A stretch of DNA of 64,000 bases from Defluviitaleaceae bacterium (GCA_009777845.1 WRLD01000009.1:21059-85058), one strand, 5' to 3'; positions 25,243 through 34,262 are shown, counted from the first letter of the stretch. Notes: generated by a model from the sequence alone, not told the origin. Program-made: numbers and translations.

Positions 25243-27084
25243 GTGTGTAGGCGATTTTTTTGCACGGCGTTATTAGCCCTCCGTCAAAGTTTTGCGTTGC
25301 AAAACTTTGACACCCCCCTTGGAAAGAGGGTTACGCCACCGAGTCAAATGAATAATTTATTCGGCGGCGTAATATTGCTGTGCTTTTTTGTGTCTATTTT
25401 TCCTGCGTTTGCAGAGGAAATGGGGGCTTACCCTGTATTCGCAGAGGAAAACACCATTTCCGTAATTATCGAATGGGAAACAGCCGTAAATTTTGCCGAC
25501 CAAGCGCCGCTTATAGAAAACGGTAGAACGCTCGTACCAGTGCGAGATGTATTTGAAGCACTCGGCTTTAGCGCGGAATGGAACGCGGAAGTACAACAAG
25601 TAACCCTAGTAAAGGGACAATATGTAGTTATTTTAACCATTAACAGCCCTGTTTTTGTTGCAAACGGCGCAGTTATGGACTTGGACGTGCCAGCCCAAAT
25701 TATCGGCGGCAGGACAATGCTTCCGTTGCGCGCGATTTTGGAGAGTGTGGGCTACGGCTTGGAATGGAACGGCGCGACAAGCACGATTTTTGTTTTTTCG
25801 CAAACGCAGGAAGAACCTATGTCAGAACTCGCCCCAAGAGAATGGCGAATACAGGAAATAACGCTACGCAAGCACCCCGAATGGGTGGCAGGCTTGTACG
25901 AGTGGCTCAATTTGGGCGATACCGTCGTTATTCTCGACAATCTCGGGCATGAAATAGGGCGGTTTGTTGACGGCGATGCGATTATTTTCGACAATACGCC
26001 CTATGCCGCGCCGTACAATCACGCGCTTTTTGGCGATTTTAGGCTTGCGTATATCAGTCAAATCCCCGAATATTCCGCGCCGCGCGCCACGCTTGAAACC
26101 AACGGCGAGGTATGGAACACGATTTTGGAATTTGTTAAGCAACGCCAAACAACCGAATTTTTGGGAATAATCAACACCGAGCCGCGCCCAGACGAAACGC
26201 TTAAAATGCTTGCGTTTAGTGACGATTTTCTCGCGCGTTTGAAAATTGCGTTTGCGAACGACCCCGCTTCCCAAATTTTCGGGCTTAACCAAGACGGCGC
26301 GAGCGTGTTTTTCGACTCGCTTACGGCGGTAATGCGTACGCGGAGCATGGGCGCGGAAAACGCCGACAGCAGAACAGGAAATTTTTATAACCAACGGCGG
26401 ATTGCCGAGTTTGTTATGAACGACATGAACGGAAGCGCGATAACCGCACTAGCGCCCGAACGAAGCGCGGAAGCGGCGTTTGTCGAGATTTTCTCGCGCG
26501 GAAATGGCTTCGAGCCGTTTATGGCAAACATATTGCGAGAGCATTTTGGCTTGCCCTCGCCAGCGGTTGGCTTGTTTTGGGACGCTACGCTTCCGCTTGC
26601 TATAGCGGAAGCCGCGGGCGGACTTCATTTGCTGTTCGACATGGCAATGAACCACGGCGAGGCGGGCGTTAGGGCGTTTTTTGACGAGAATATTTTGTTG
26701 GCAAGCTCCGACTTTGACTTCGGCTATGACGAATGGCAAAGGGCGCTTGCTTTTGACAGAATATTCCACTTGGACAAGGCACAGCTACCCAGCTTTGAGG
26801 GCTTGACCTATCTCGGCTCGTGGCATCGTGAGCTTAGTTACCCCCAAGCGTATCAGGAATATATTTCCATTGCCGTGGACGTAACCGCCTCAAGCAAAGC
26901 GCGAAGCCAAGCGGCAGAGCTTGTAAACGGCGTAGTCACGGAAATAAACGGGCTTTTTGACGCATTGGAAATAGAGCCAACCCACGCCGTAAATAATGGG
27001 TGGCTGCCGCTATTTAACGCAAACGACCTCACGCAGGGTATTTTGCCCGCGGGCGCGGATAGGCATGGAATGAGGACGGGCTAG
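25243..27084 (+). CDS. Secreted protein with copper-amine-oxidase-like stalk domain
   Basis: 613 residues. GTG 25243 follows GGGAGGGG at five bases. The start MCRRFFCTALLA and the later LLCFFVSIFPAFAEE would join into one normal signal peptide, but about 31 codons of palindromic repeat DNA lie between. Residues about 70-180 form a Cu_amine_oxidN1 domain (GRTLVPVRDVFEALGF, GRTMLPLRAILESVGY). The remaining 420 residues, partly DUF4932-like in feel, are not recognised. If the signal peptide works, perhaps from ATG 25348, the protein is secreted. Confidence 0.7.
   Translation: MCRRFFCTALLALRQSFALQNFDTPLGKRVTPPSQMNNLFGGVILLCFFVSIFPAFAEEMGAYPVFAEENTISVIIEWETAVNFADQAPLIENGRTLVPVRDVFEALGFSAEWNAEVQQVTLVKGQYVVILTINSPVFVANGAVMDLDVPAQIIGGRTMLPLRAILESVGYGLEWNGATSTIFVFSQTQEEPMSELAPREWRIQEITLRKHPEWVAGLYEWLNLGDTVVILDNLGHEIGRFVDGDAIIFDNTPYAAPYNHALFGDFRLAYISQIPEYSAPRATLETNGEVWNTILEFVKQRQTTEFLGIINTEPRPDETLKMLAFSDDFLARLKIAFANDPASQIFGLNQDGASVFFDSLTAVMRTRSMGAENADSRTGNFYNQRRIAEFVMNDMNGSAITALAPERSAEAAFVEIFSRGNGFEPFMANILREHFGLPSPAVGLFWDATLPLAIAEAAGGLHLLFDMAMNHGEAGVRAFFDENILLASSDFDFGYDEWQRALAFDRIFHLDKAQLPSFEGLTYLGSWHRELSYPQAYQEYISIAVDVTASSKARSQAAELVNGVVTEINGLFDALEIEPTHAVNNGWLPLFNANDLTQGILPAGADRHGMRTG
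25276..25372. repeat. In-frame palindromic element in a signal-peptide coding region
   Basis: Hairpin 1 is GTCAAAGTTTTGC / GCAAAACTTTGAC with a 3-base loop; hairpin 2 is TTACGCCACCGA / TCGGCGGCGTAA (one mismatch). Together they split an otherwise normal signal peptide. Confidence 0.7.
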
Positions 27085-27105
27085 GGCGTAATCCTGCGAA
27101 TTTTG

Positions 27106-27624
27106 TCAGTGGGATTTTTGCGTGGGTAATGTAGTTACTGCAAACTTATAAAGCCCCGTAACCTCATCTAAAACAAAACCGTTTCTTTCAAGTAGCTTTA
27201 TTGAAATCAAGTTTTCTTTAACAGGGTCGGCAATTATTTGTTTAGGAGTTTCCTTTGCGATAATTAACTCGATTAGTTTTTGAATAATAACACGACCTAA
27301 TCCCTTATTCAAAAATTGTTCTTCACCAATAAGATAATCAATTGCGAAAGTGCCGAGCGGTTCATTATCCCACTCAAAGCCCTTTGGCGTTTTACTGCAA
27401 TCATAGTATTGGCAAAACCCCAAAGAAACACCGTCATATTCTACAATAAAATGATTGAGCCAGTCATACTCGCCGCGGACGTTTTTAATTTCAACAAGCC
27501 ATTCTTGCGGCTCGCCGTACCACTTTTTTATATAGTCTTTGTTTAACCATGACTTAATAAGGGGCATATCTGCGTTGTCAAATTTGCGAATAAAAATATT
27601 CTTTGTAATTATGCCGTTATTCAC
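27106..27624 (-). CDS. GNAT acetyltransferase, AAC(6')-like
   Basis: 172 residues. The pattern IRKFDNADMPLIKSWL, KKWYGEP, then GFCQYYDC and FAIDYLIGE, with the acetyl-CoA loop in NKGLGRVIIQKL, resembles aminoglycoside 6'-acetyltransferases and related Acetyltransf_8 proteins. Substrate is not decided by sequence alone. GTG 27624 lies five bases after GGGGG. It is the last of three small genes (GNAT, VOC, GNAT) on the minus strand, each preceded by a related spacer. Confidence 0.82.
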   Translation of the reverse strand: MNNGIITKNIFIRKFDNADMPLIKSWLNKDYIKKWYGEPQEWLVEIKNVRGEYDWLNHFIVEYDGVSLGFCQYYDCSKTPKGFEWDNEPLGTFAIDYLIGEEQFLNKGLGRVIIQKLIELIIAKETPKQIIADPVKENLISIKLLERNGFVLDEVTGLYKFAVTTLPTQKSH

Positions 27625-27681
27625 AATAGCCCCCAAATATAGATTTTACCCGCACCCTTGCGAATATCGGTTGATGTGTTT
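27625..27681 (-). repeat. Cassette-like spacer repeat B
   Basis: 57 bp that match spacer A (28047-28103) at 41 of 57 positions without gaps and include the ribosome-binding GGGGG of the next gene. Confidence 0.65.
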
Positions 27682-27686
27682 GCCAA

Positions 27687-28043
27687 TTATTCGCTACGCT
27701 GTTTTACAAATCCCAATTCGTTTCCGTCCAAATCCTTTATAGTAAACTTCCTTGTTCCGTAAGGCATAGTTTCAATCGGTTGAATAACTTCAACTTTATT
27801 TTTCAGATTTTCCCACAGCGTATCGACATCATCAACATCAAAATTAAATCGTCCGTTTGAGGGGACACGCTCATCAACAGCAATCGCAAAAACAGCACCC
27901 GATTCACATTCAAAATCAGCGTATTGCCATCTATCGTTTATATCTGCACCCGTACATTTAAAACCGAGAATGGTTTCATACCATTCAATGGATTTATACA
28001 AGTCGCTCACGTTCGCTCTAACGTGAGTTAATTTTGTTTTCAT
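27687..28043 (-). CDS. VOC-family (glyoxalase/bleomycin-resistance-like) protein
   Basis: 118 residues, one VOC domain built of two beta-alpha-beta-beta-beta units (THVRANVSDLYKSIEWYET, FNFDVDDVDTLWENL, IKDLDGNELGFV). Such proteins act as metal-dependent dioxygenases or isomerases or bind drugs as dimers. It lies between two acetyltransferase genes with spacer repeats on both sides. GGGCGG precedes the ATG. Confidence 0.88.
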   Translation of the reverse strand: MKTKLTHVRANVSDLYKSIEWYETILGFKCTGADINDRWQYADFECESGAVFAIAVDERVPSNGRFNFDVDDVDTLWENLKNKVEVIQPIETMPYGTRKFTIKDLDGNELGFVKQRSE

Positions 28044-28046
28044 AAG

Positions 28047-28103
28047 AACACCGCCCTAATATAAATTTTATTCGTGACCTTGCGGCAATCGATGAATGTG
28101 TTT
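28047..28103 (-). repeat. Cassette-like spacer repeat A
   Basis: 57 bp between the second GNAT gene and the VOC gene, homologous to 27625-27681. Confidence 0.65.
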
Positions 28104-28108
28104 AATGC

Positions 28109-28675
28109 TCAGTCAGTATTCAACCTTGAATACATATAACAATCAAACAAGCAGTTATTTACATTAAAGCTATGTCGCAAAAGCCCTTCACGAAGAAATC
28201 CGTTTTTTTCTAACGCTTTCCATGAGCCTACATTATCAACATGAACTGTGGTGTAGATTCTCTCAAGCTCAAGATGTGAAAAACCAAACTCAACAACAGG
28301 CTTTATGCAATCAGAAATGATACCTTTTCCCCACGAATTACGTCCGAGAAAATAACCGATATTTGCTTTTTTATTGTTGCCCTCAAAACTTGATAAAAGG
28401 ATTCGCCCTAACGCTTTCCTCGATTTTTTATCTGAAATTATCCACGAATATATACTCGCTTTTTCAAACTCTTTTATTTGATTACTGAGTATCTTCCATG
28501 ATTTTTCAATAGAATGGTTAGTACCATGTACTCCGCTATAATAACAAAAAGCGTCAATATCACAGAATATTTCATAAAATGCGTGACAATCATTGTCAGG
28601 CTCAGCTTGACGTAAAATAATATCATCATTTATATCCAGTGCTTGAAACTCTTTAAATTTATCCTTAAATGCCAT
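28109..28675 (-). CDS. GNAT acetyltransferase, RimJ/RimL type
   Basis: 188 residues. LRQAEPDNDCHAFYEIF, IGYFLGRNSWGKGI, and VDNVGSWKALEKNGF are typical of the RimJ/RimL branch, which acetylates protein N-termini or small amines. ATG 28675 is chosen; the longer frame from 28762 runs through a spacer repeat. Coding is AT-rich. First gene of the GNAT-VOC-GNAT series. Confidence 0.85.
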   Translation of the reverse strand: MAFKDKFKEFQALDINDDIILRQAEPDNDCHAFYEIFCDIDAFCYYSGVHGTNHSIEKSWKILSNQIKEFEKASIYSWIISDKKSRKALGRILLSSFEGNNKKANIGYFLGRNSWGKGIISDCIKPVVEFGFSHLELERIYTTVHVDNVGSWKALEKNGFLREGLLRHSFNVNNCLFDCYMYSRLNTD

Positions 28676-28681
28676 TTTTGA

Positions 28682-28762
28682 AACCACCCAAAATATAAAT
28701 TCTACCCGCACCCCTACAAAAATCCGCATTCCACAAATAACATCGGCAGGGGTGCGGTGCAA
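28682..28762 (-). repeat. Cassette-like spacer repeat C with palindrome
   Basis: The first 40 bases match spacers A and B. CCGCACCCCT and AGGGGTGCGG form inverted arms around it. Confidence 0.5.
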
Positions 28763-28776
28763 ACCGTAAATACCCC

Positions 28777-29784
28777 TTAATACGGCATAGTCCCGAGCTT
28801 ACCCTTAGTCTTATCAAAAATATCGCCGATAGACTGGTTCGTGTGTATGCAGTTTATGGCTTCGCTTAGGTATCTTGCTATGGATAGCACTTTTATTTTG
28901 TCGAGCTTTTTTTCGGGTACAAGCTCGATTGTGTCTAGCACGACTAGCTCGTCAATGGGCGAGCTTTGAATGATTTTTACCGCGTCACCGCAGAGAATGG
29001 GGTGCGTTACACAGGCGGAAACAGACTTCGCGCCGTTTTTCATAACGATGTCGGAGGCGTTGCATAACGAGCCGCCAGTAGCAAGCACGTCATCTAAAAG
29101 GATAGCGTGTTTGCCCGACACATCGCCGATAAAATGGTCGATTTCGCTCGTTTTGTCGTCCAGACGGCGTTTGTCTACGATTGCGAGCGGTACGTTTAAT
29201 TCCTCGGCGAATTTTTTGCACCTCGCCACACTGCCAAAATCTGGCGAAACCACAACAACCTCGGACATATCGCCCAAATTTTTCTTGTTCTTATAATAGT
29301 CCACAAAAATGTGCGAGCCTCGCAGATGGTCCATAGGAATGTTGAAAAAGCCTTGGATTTGCGGCGCGTGTAAGTCCATGGTGAGTATGCGTGACGCGCC
29401 TGCCGAGGTTATCATGTCTGCGACTAGCTTCGCGCTTATGGGGTCGTGGGCGCGGGCGCGGCGGTCTTGCCGTGCATAGCCGAAGTAGGGGATAACGGCG
29501 GTAATTCGCCCTGCGGAGGAACGCCGCATGGCATCGAGCATAACCAACAGCTCCATCAAATTGTCATTAACTGGCGGACAAGTAGACTGAATAATATAAA
29601 CGTCCGAGCCGCGAACAGTGTCGCCAATAATTACCTTTGTTTCGCCGTCGGAAAATTTTCCTGTTTCCGATTCGCCTAGCGTTATGCCCAAGCGTGTGGC
29701 GACATCTTCCGCAAGCCTTCCGTTCGCGCTTGCGGCAAAAATTGTTATACGTCCTAGAGGGCTGTTTTCAGTGGAATTTACCAT
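28777..29784 (-). CDS. prs: Ribose-phosphate pyrophosphokinase
   Basis: 335 residues. Makes PRPP from ribose 5-phosphate and ATP for nucleotide, His and Trp synthesis. Motifs: the flexible loop YARQDRRARAHDPISAK, the PRPP-binding loop ILLDDVLATGGSL and the catalytic DLHAPQIQGFF. AAGGAG lies before the ATG. It follows recA by 15 bases and is likely co-transcribed with it. Confidence 0.95.
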   Translation of the reverse strand: MVNSTENSPLGRITIFAASANGRLAEDVATRLGITLGESETGKFSDGETKVIIGDTVRGSDVYIIQSTCPPVNDNLMELLVMLDAMRRSSAGRITAVIPYFGYARQDRRARAHDPISAKLVADMITSAGASRILTMDLHAPQIQGFFNIPMDHLRGSHIFVDYYKNKKNLGDMSEVVVVSPDFGSVARCKKFAEELNVPLAIVDKRRLDDKTSEIDHFIGDVSGKHAILLDDVLATGGSLCNASDIVMKNGAKSVSACVTHPILCGDAVKIIQSSPIDELVVLDTIELVPEKKLDKIKVLSIARYLSEAINCIHTNQSIGDIFDKTKGKLGTMPY

Positions 29785-29799
29785 TTTTAAGCTCCTTTT

Positions 29800-30948
29800 T
29801 TATTCAATCTCGATTTCCAAGCTATCGTCATCTTCCTCGCCTAGCTCATTAGGGTCTACCTTAACATAATTTTCTGGCGCGGCTAACGCTTCCAACGGCT
29901 TCATGCCAAAATGCTCGCGTGCCGCGTTTTCTATTTCGCGCCCGATTTCGGGGCGTTCACGCAGGTAAATCTTGGCGTTTTCTCTGCCCTGTCCTAGGCG
30001 CGTTTCGCCGTACGAAAACCACGAGCCGCTTTTTTGTACTATGCCTAGCTGCGCGCCGAGGTCTAGCAGGTCTGCGTCCTTTGATATGCCCTCGCCGTAC
30101 ATTATGTCCACCTCGCAGGTGCGGAACGGCGGCGCGACCTTGTTTTTTGTTATTTTTATTTTCGTGCGGTTGCCTACTACGTTTTCGGCTATTTTTATAG
30201 CTTCGGCGCGGCGAATATCCACGCGGACAGAAGCGTAAAACTTCAACGCCCGCCCGCCTGTGGTCGTTTCGGGGCTTCCGTAGGTTACACCGATTTTGTC
30301 ACGCAGCTGATTTATAAATATAACAATGCAGTTGGTTTTATTGGTAATTCCTGTCAATTTCCTGAGCGCCTGCGACATAAGCCGCGCTTGTACGCCCACG
30401 GTGGCTTGTCCCATTTCGCCCTCTATTTCCGTGCGCGGCACGAGCGCCGCCACCGAGTCGATTACAACCACGTCTATTGCCGCCGAGCGAACCATCGCTT
30501 CCGCTATTTCCAAGGCTTGCTCGCCATCGTCTGGCTGTGAAATATACAAGTCGTCGATATTTACGCCCAGCTTTTTTGCGTAAACAGGGTCGAGCGCGTG
30601 TTCCGCGTCTACGTAGCCCGCTATTCCGCCCAGCTTTTGGCTTTCTGCCACAATATGCAGCGCGAGCGTGGTTTTTCCCGAGGACTCGGGGCCGTAAACC
30701 TCGATTATTCTCCCCTTGGGAACGCCGCCCACACCAAGCGCGGCATCTATGCTAAGTATTCCCGTGGTCACCACGGGAATGTCCATATCGCCCATTTTCT
30801 CGCCCATTTTCATCACTGCGCCCTTGCCAAACTGCTTTTCTATATTCGCGAGGGCATTATGTAACGCCTCCTCCTTTGCGGACTGGTCCTCAAAAAAGAT
30901 TGCGTCCTTGTTTTTCTTGGAATCGCCAGCTTTTGCTTTTTTTGCCAT
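29800..30948 (-). CDS. recA: Recombinase RecA
   Basis: 382 residues. Walker [10 protein letters not shown], Walker [12 protein letters not shown], loop L1 [18 protein letters not shown] and [12 protein letters not shown] are all present. Forms ATP-dependent filaments on single-stranded DNA and triggers LexA cleavage. ATG 30948 is taken rather than GTG 30957 because AGAGAG then fits as ribosome site. A plausible promoter with a GAAC-3-GTTC element lies upstream. Confidence 0.97.
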   Translation of the reverse strand: MAKKAKAGDSKKNKDAIFFEDQSAKEEALHNALANIEKQFGKGAVMKMGEKMGDMDIPVVTTGILSIDAALGVGGVPKGRIIEVYGPESSGKTTLALHIVAESQKLGGIAGYVDAEHALDPVYAKKLGVNIDDLYISQPDDGEQALEIAEAMVRSAAIDVVVIDSVAALVPRTEIEGEMGQATVGVQARLMSQALRKLTGITNKTNCIVIFINQLRDKIGVTYGSPETTTGGRALKFYASVRVDIRRAEAIKIAENVVGNRTKIKITKNKVAPPFRTCEVDIMYGEGISKDADLLDLGAQLGIVQKSGSWFSYGETRLGQGRENAKIYLRERPEIGREIENAAREHFGMKPLEALAAPENYVKVDPNELGEEDDDSLEIEIE

Positions 30949-30987
30949 AATTGTCACTCTCTCGTATATGATTTTTGGGGTTTGGTT

Positions 30988-31028
30988 GAACTGCGTTCTA
31001 TCATAATAAAATTTGCGAGAAAATACAA
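30988..31028 (-). promoter_or_regulatory. Putative recA promoter with LexA-like site
   Basis: On the minus strand TTGTAT, 17 bases, TATGAT, then GAACGCAGTTC just after the -10. Firmicute LexA sites are GAAC-4-GTTC, so the three-base spacing makes the operator doubtful. Confidence 0.4.
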
Positions 31029-31074
31029 TACCCTATTAGGTGAGGTTCACGACAAACGCACGAACGCAGGTTCT

Positions 31075-31186
31075 GTAGGGGACGGATTTATCCGTCCCGA
31101 GATTACCTAGCTCTGCTTTAATGGACGTTGCCCGTCCCCGAATTGACGAATGTGCGTACCTCGGGACGGATAAATCCGTCCCCTAC
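31075..31186. repeat. GGACGGAT element, copy 3
   Basis: 112 bp between recA and a GNAT gene; followed by a 120-bp ATCCG/flank segment that is nearly the same as at 52018-52140. Confidence 0.85.
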
Positions 31187-31193
31187 AAAAAGG

Positions 31194-31312
31194 CTATTCG
31201 GATTTACACGGATTACGCGGATAAAAAAACGCGCCAGATAAAATCCGCGTAAATCCGTTAAATCCGTGTTTGATTTACACATTTCAGCTTCATGTGCTTG
31301 TCGTGAGGTGAG
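31194..31312. repeat. ATCCG-rich repeat with GCTTCATGTG flank
   Basis: Contains ATCCGCGTAAATCCGTTAAA and then CACATTTCAGCTTCATGTGC-TTGTCG, the flank seen next to other GGACGGAT copies. Nothing else fills 31029-31319. Confidence 0.7.
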
Positions 31313-31319
31313 GTTATTG

Positions 31320-31772
31320 TCATAAACGCATTGCCATATAGCCATCAGTATCAACAAAACCAATTTTGCTGTATATTGATTTGCCGTCGTCAGAAGCGTG
31401 AAGCCTTATAAGTTTATATTCAAGTTTTATAGCTTCATCGACAACGAGCTTAAGCAAGCGCGAGGCGATACCATGCTTGCGATATTCGGGTAAGGTGTAC
31501 ATATTAGTTATATATGCAACTCGCCCTGTTGGATTAGAAAATGTAGGCGGCAGCTGATAAAAGCAAATTCCGCTTGTCGCAATAATTTTCCCATTATCCT
31601 CCGCAAGCCACGAAATTAAAGAACCGTTCGATATGCTTGAAATAAAATAATCGGATAAATCCTTGTCTATATTCATATTTGCATTAAGCGGCAAGCCCTC
31701 GTCAATCAACTGTTGTTTTCGGTAACGAGCAAGAATTTGAATATCGTCAATGGTTGCTTTTCTGTAATTCAT
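31320..31772 (-). CDS. GNAT acetyltransferase
   Basis: 150 residues. YRKATIDDIQILARYRKQQL at the N-terminus and the acetyl-CoA segment YTLPEYRKHGIASRLLK are typical. The substrate is unknown. It ends right at a repeat block; the ATG at 31772 has GAGG upstream. Confidence 0.87.
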   Translation of the reverse strand: MNYRKATIDDIQILARYRKQQLIDEGLPLNANMNIDKDLSDYFISSISNGSLISWLAEDNGKIIATSGICFYQLPPTFSNPTGRVAYITNMYTLPEYRKHGIASRLLKLVVDEAIKLEYKLIRLHASDDGKSIYSKIGFVDTDGYMAMRL

Positions 31773-31810
31773 AGCATAACCTCGAAGATTTAAGGGAATT
31801 TAATTTTTGC

Positions 31811-32035
31811 TTAAACAACTACAACTCTATCTGGCGGCTTGTAGCCTTTCCCCGAACGCTCAAACAGCTCTCGCGCGGTTAAATCCTCCCACAGGTTTTC
31901 GCGCCATTTTGTGTAGTCAAAAGTGTTCCTGCCAATGGTTGTAATAAATATTTCTGTTTCAATTGCACCAAGCGTATCACTTAATGCTTTCATTCCTGCA
32001 CTCATAATTGCAGAGGTCTGAACGTCACTATACAT
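31811..32035 (-). CDS. Small protein paired with a PIN-domain gene
   Basis: 74 residues, no recognised domain (MYSDVQTSAIMSAGMKALSD...). GGAGGAATTTATA precedes the ATG, whose A is the last base of the PIN gene stop (TAATG), so it is coupled to that gene. Position suggests an antitoxin or partner, though it comes second rather than first in the pair. Confidence 0.6.
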   Translation of the reverse strand: MYSDVQTSAIMSAGMKALSDTLGAIETEIFITTIGRNTFDYTKWRENLWEDLTARELFERSGKGYKPPDRVVVV

Positions 32036-32484
32036 TATAAATTCCTCCAAATCCTCAAAAAGCTAATCGGGTCTACTATTTTTATGCGTTTATCTTGATA
32101 CCTGGATAATTGCTTATCTGTAGTAATCAAGTAATCACAGCCTGCTATAATTGCACACGCTGTATGCGAAGCATCTTTGAGTTTTATTCCCATTTTCATT
32201 ATTTCATCTGTCAAAGAAATTGCGGTGTCGTCATTGTCCTTGCTGACATAATAGCTCGCATTATTTTCAATGAAATCAATAATAGAAATTCGGTTAGCTT
32301 CTATCGGGTAAACAGTAATTTCTTCAACAGAAACAGACGAATAGACAAGCTCAATGGCTTTATACTTTACAAGGGCTTGAATAGTCATTTTTGCTTGCGT
32401 GTCGTTAAAAATGTCTATATCGTTTTGATTGTCAAACGGTCTGCCGTAACAGCAGCTATCCAAGTATATTTTCAGCTTATCCAT
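32035..32484 (-). CDS. PIN-domain protein
   Basis: 149 residues. IYLDSCCYGRPF carries the first PIN acidic residue, VEEI the second, and DASHTACAIIAGCDYLITTDK the conserved C-terminal acidic and TTD residues. PIN proteins are Mg-dependent ribonucleases, often toxins. It resembles the PIN gene at 58383-58886 in architecture, and both are followed by an overlapping small gene. Confidence 0.8.
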   Translation of the reverse strand: MDKLKIYLDSCCYGRPFDNQNDIDIFNDTQAKMTIQALVKYKAIELVYSSVSVEEITVYPIEANRISIIDFIENNASYYVSKDNDDTAISLTDEIMKMGIKLKDASHTACAIIAGCDYLITTDKQLSRYQDKRIKIVDPISFLRIWRNL

Positions 32485-32519
32485 ACAAGCCCTATCCCTT
32501 CGTGCATAACCCTATAGCC

Positions 32520-33353
32520 CTACCACCCCGCCAAAAACTCCGTAATCGGGGCTAGCTCTAGGTTTCCATAAATATCCGAGTTGCTAGTACCCTTATAGAA
32601 ATCCTGTATATATGCTAGGTGCGCCCTTGTTGTTTCCAGCTCGTAGGTGTCGTTAAACTCCTGTATCAAACGCCCTAGCTCGCTTTCGTCTACCTTTGTA
32701 CGGTTTTCGCCCTCGGAGTCAAATAAATAGTAGAACCACTCAAACTCGCCTGTGTCGTCGTCATAGTTTTCGCCCATAAAATCCCATTTGAGGAAACGCT
32801 CGGTGCGTAGCTCCGAAAAGTCGCCAAAATCGAGCCATATTAGCTCGTGGTGATAACGCTCGAAGCTAGTCTGGAAGCCGTCCTTTACGTTTAGCCAGCG
32901 CGGCTCGCCTGTTTCCCTGTTTCTGTAAAGCTCAAACGCTGCGGGCATGAGGTTGTCTAAATCCAGCCGCTTGATGCCGCCGTCTGCGAATTTCACGACA
33001 CTATACACCCATGTGTCCACTCCGCCGCCTGCGTACAAGACCATTTCGGGGATTTCGTCAAAATCAAAATCCATAAGCATGATGTAAGGCGCATAAACCT
33101 CGTTGGCGAGAAATTCGGCGAACGCCTCGCCCCACGGCTCAAGCTCGTGTATTACCGCAGGAGCAGGCTCGGGGGCTTCTTGCGAAATAGGGGAAGCCGA
33201 GGGGTCGGGAACAAGGGCAGAGCCAGTAGTCGCATTGGTATAAATTTCCGTAGGGCTTGGAGCTTCGGGCTGTGTTTCCGTTTCACCCGAATCACGAGAG
33301 CCGCATGAAACAAATACTAAAAGTAGCATGAATAATAGGATATTTCTAAACAT
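32520..33353 (-). CDS. Lipoprotein of unknown function
   Basis: 277 residues with a signal peptide and lipobox FVSC, then a Pro/Thr/Glu-rich linker (about 20-65) and a globular region with DFDFDEIPEMVLYAG, a pattern seen in secreted VCBS/FG-GAP-like or calcium-binding folds. No enzyme motif is seen. ATG 33353 lies after AGGTGG. It is monocistronic, with a large repeat block upstream. Confidence 0.7.
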   Translation of the reverse strand: MFRNILLFMLLLVFVSCGSRDSGETETQPEAPSPTEIYTNATTGSALVPDPSASPISQEAPEPAPAVIHELEPWGEAFAEFLANEVYAPYIMLMDFDFDEIPEMVLYAGGGVDTWVYSVVKFADGGIKRLDLDNLMPAAFELYRNRETGEPRWLNVKDGFQTSFERYHHELIWLDFGDFSELRTERFLKWDFMGENYDDDTGEFEWFYYLFDSEGENRTKVDESELGRLIQEFNDTYELETTRAHLAYIQDFYKGTSNSDIYGNLELAPITEFLAGW

Positions 33354-33381
33354 TTGTACCACCTGATTTCTTTAGATTATG

Positions 33382-33450
33382 GAACACGGATTTGAAAGAT
33401 TATGGCACGCGGATTTTCGCGGATTTGACGGATTTACGCGGATTTTTTCT
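33382..33450. repeat. ATCCG-rich repeat
   Basis: AACACGGATTTG and ACGGATTTACGCGGATTT words upstream of the lipoprotein gene. Confidence 0.6.
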
Positions 33451-33543
33451 TGCGTTCATAAAAAGCTAACTTTACGCTGTCAATAGGTTAAGGGAATCTG
33501 CGGTTTTTTTGTAGGGGACGAGCAAAATCGCCTTTGGGGTTTT

Positions 33544-33655
33544 GTAGGGGACGGATTTATCCGTCCCGAGATTACCTCGCTCTGCGTTAATGGACGTTAT
33601 CCGTCCCCGAATTGACGAACGTGCGTACCTCGGGACGGATAAATCCGTCCCCTAC
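33544..33655. repeat. GGACGGAT element, copy 4
   Basis: First of three head-to-tail copies; a partial start (GTAGGGGACGAGC) lies 33 bases upstream. Confidence 0.9.
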
Positions 33656-33730
33656 AAAAAGCCCTGCAAATCTTGCAACTTAGTAAATTGTTGCCTAAAT
33701 TCGGCTTCATGTGTTTGTCGCGGGGTACTT

Positions 33731-33842
33731 GTAGGGGACGGATTTATCCGTCCCGAGATTACCTCGCTCTGCGTTAATGGACGTTATCCGTCCTCGAATT
33801 GACGAACGTGCGTACCTCGGGACGGATAAATCCGTCCCCTAC
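33731..33842. repeat. GGACGGAT element, copy 5
   Basis: Second head-to-tail copy. The 75-base linkers after copies 4 and 5 are almost identical, so the duplicated unit is 187 bp. Confidence 0.9.
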
Positions 33843-33917
33843 AAAAAGCCCTGCAAATCTTGCAACTTAGTAAATTGTTGCCTAAATTCGACTTCATGTG
33901 CTTGTCGCGAGGTACTT

Positions 33918-34029
33918 GTAGGGGACGGATTTATCCGTCCCGAGATTACCTCGCTCTGCGTTAATGGACGTTACTCGTCCTTGAATTGACGAGCGTGCAT
34001 ACCTCGGGAGGGGCAAGCCCCTCCCCTAC
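33918..34029. repeat. GGACGGAT element, copy 6
   Basis: Third copy; its right arm has diverged to GGGAGGGGCAAGCCCCTCCC, which keeps the hairpin with different bases. Confidence 0.88.
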
Positions 34030-34084
34030 GAGTAGCCGTCACCGCACCCAAGCCTTAACCTGTTGACATCACATAGATTTAAAA

Positions 34085-34262
34085 GCACGTCCGATAAAAT
34101 CCGCGAAAATCCGCCAAATCCGTGTTCCATGCCTTTATCCGCCATTCCATACCTTTATCCGCTTTCCGTTACTCTTTAATAAAAGCAAGAAAGAATCCGC
34201 GGAAATCCGTCAAATCCGCGGAAATCCGCGTTCCATGCCTTTAAATCCTTTAAATCCGCCAT
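34085..34262. repeat. ATCCG-rich repeat block
   Basis: Multiple AAATCCGC/AAATCCGT words with CATTCCATACC links. Region 33363-34282 holds repeats only. Confidence 0.7.

Noticed and set aside
27625..28762. Integron attC sites
   Set aside because: The spacers lack the RYYYAAC/GTTRRRY core pair and no integrase gene is visible, so only cassette-like is claimed.
33590..33989. Open frames in the dispersed element reading GDGFIRPE... and GTDKSVPYK...
   Set aside because: They arise from the repeat sequence in several copies and frames, lack ribosome sites and end at element borders.
33544..34029. CRISPR-like spacing of three repeats
   Set aside because: Repeats are 112 bp and linkers are identical rather than unique.
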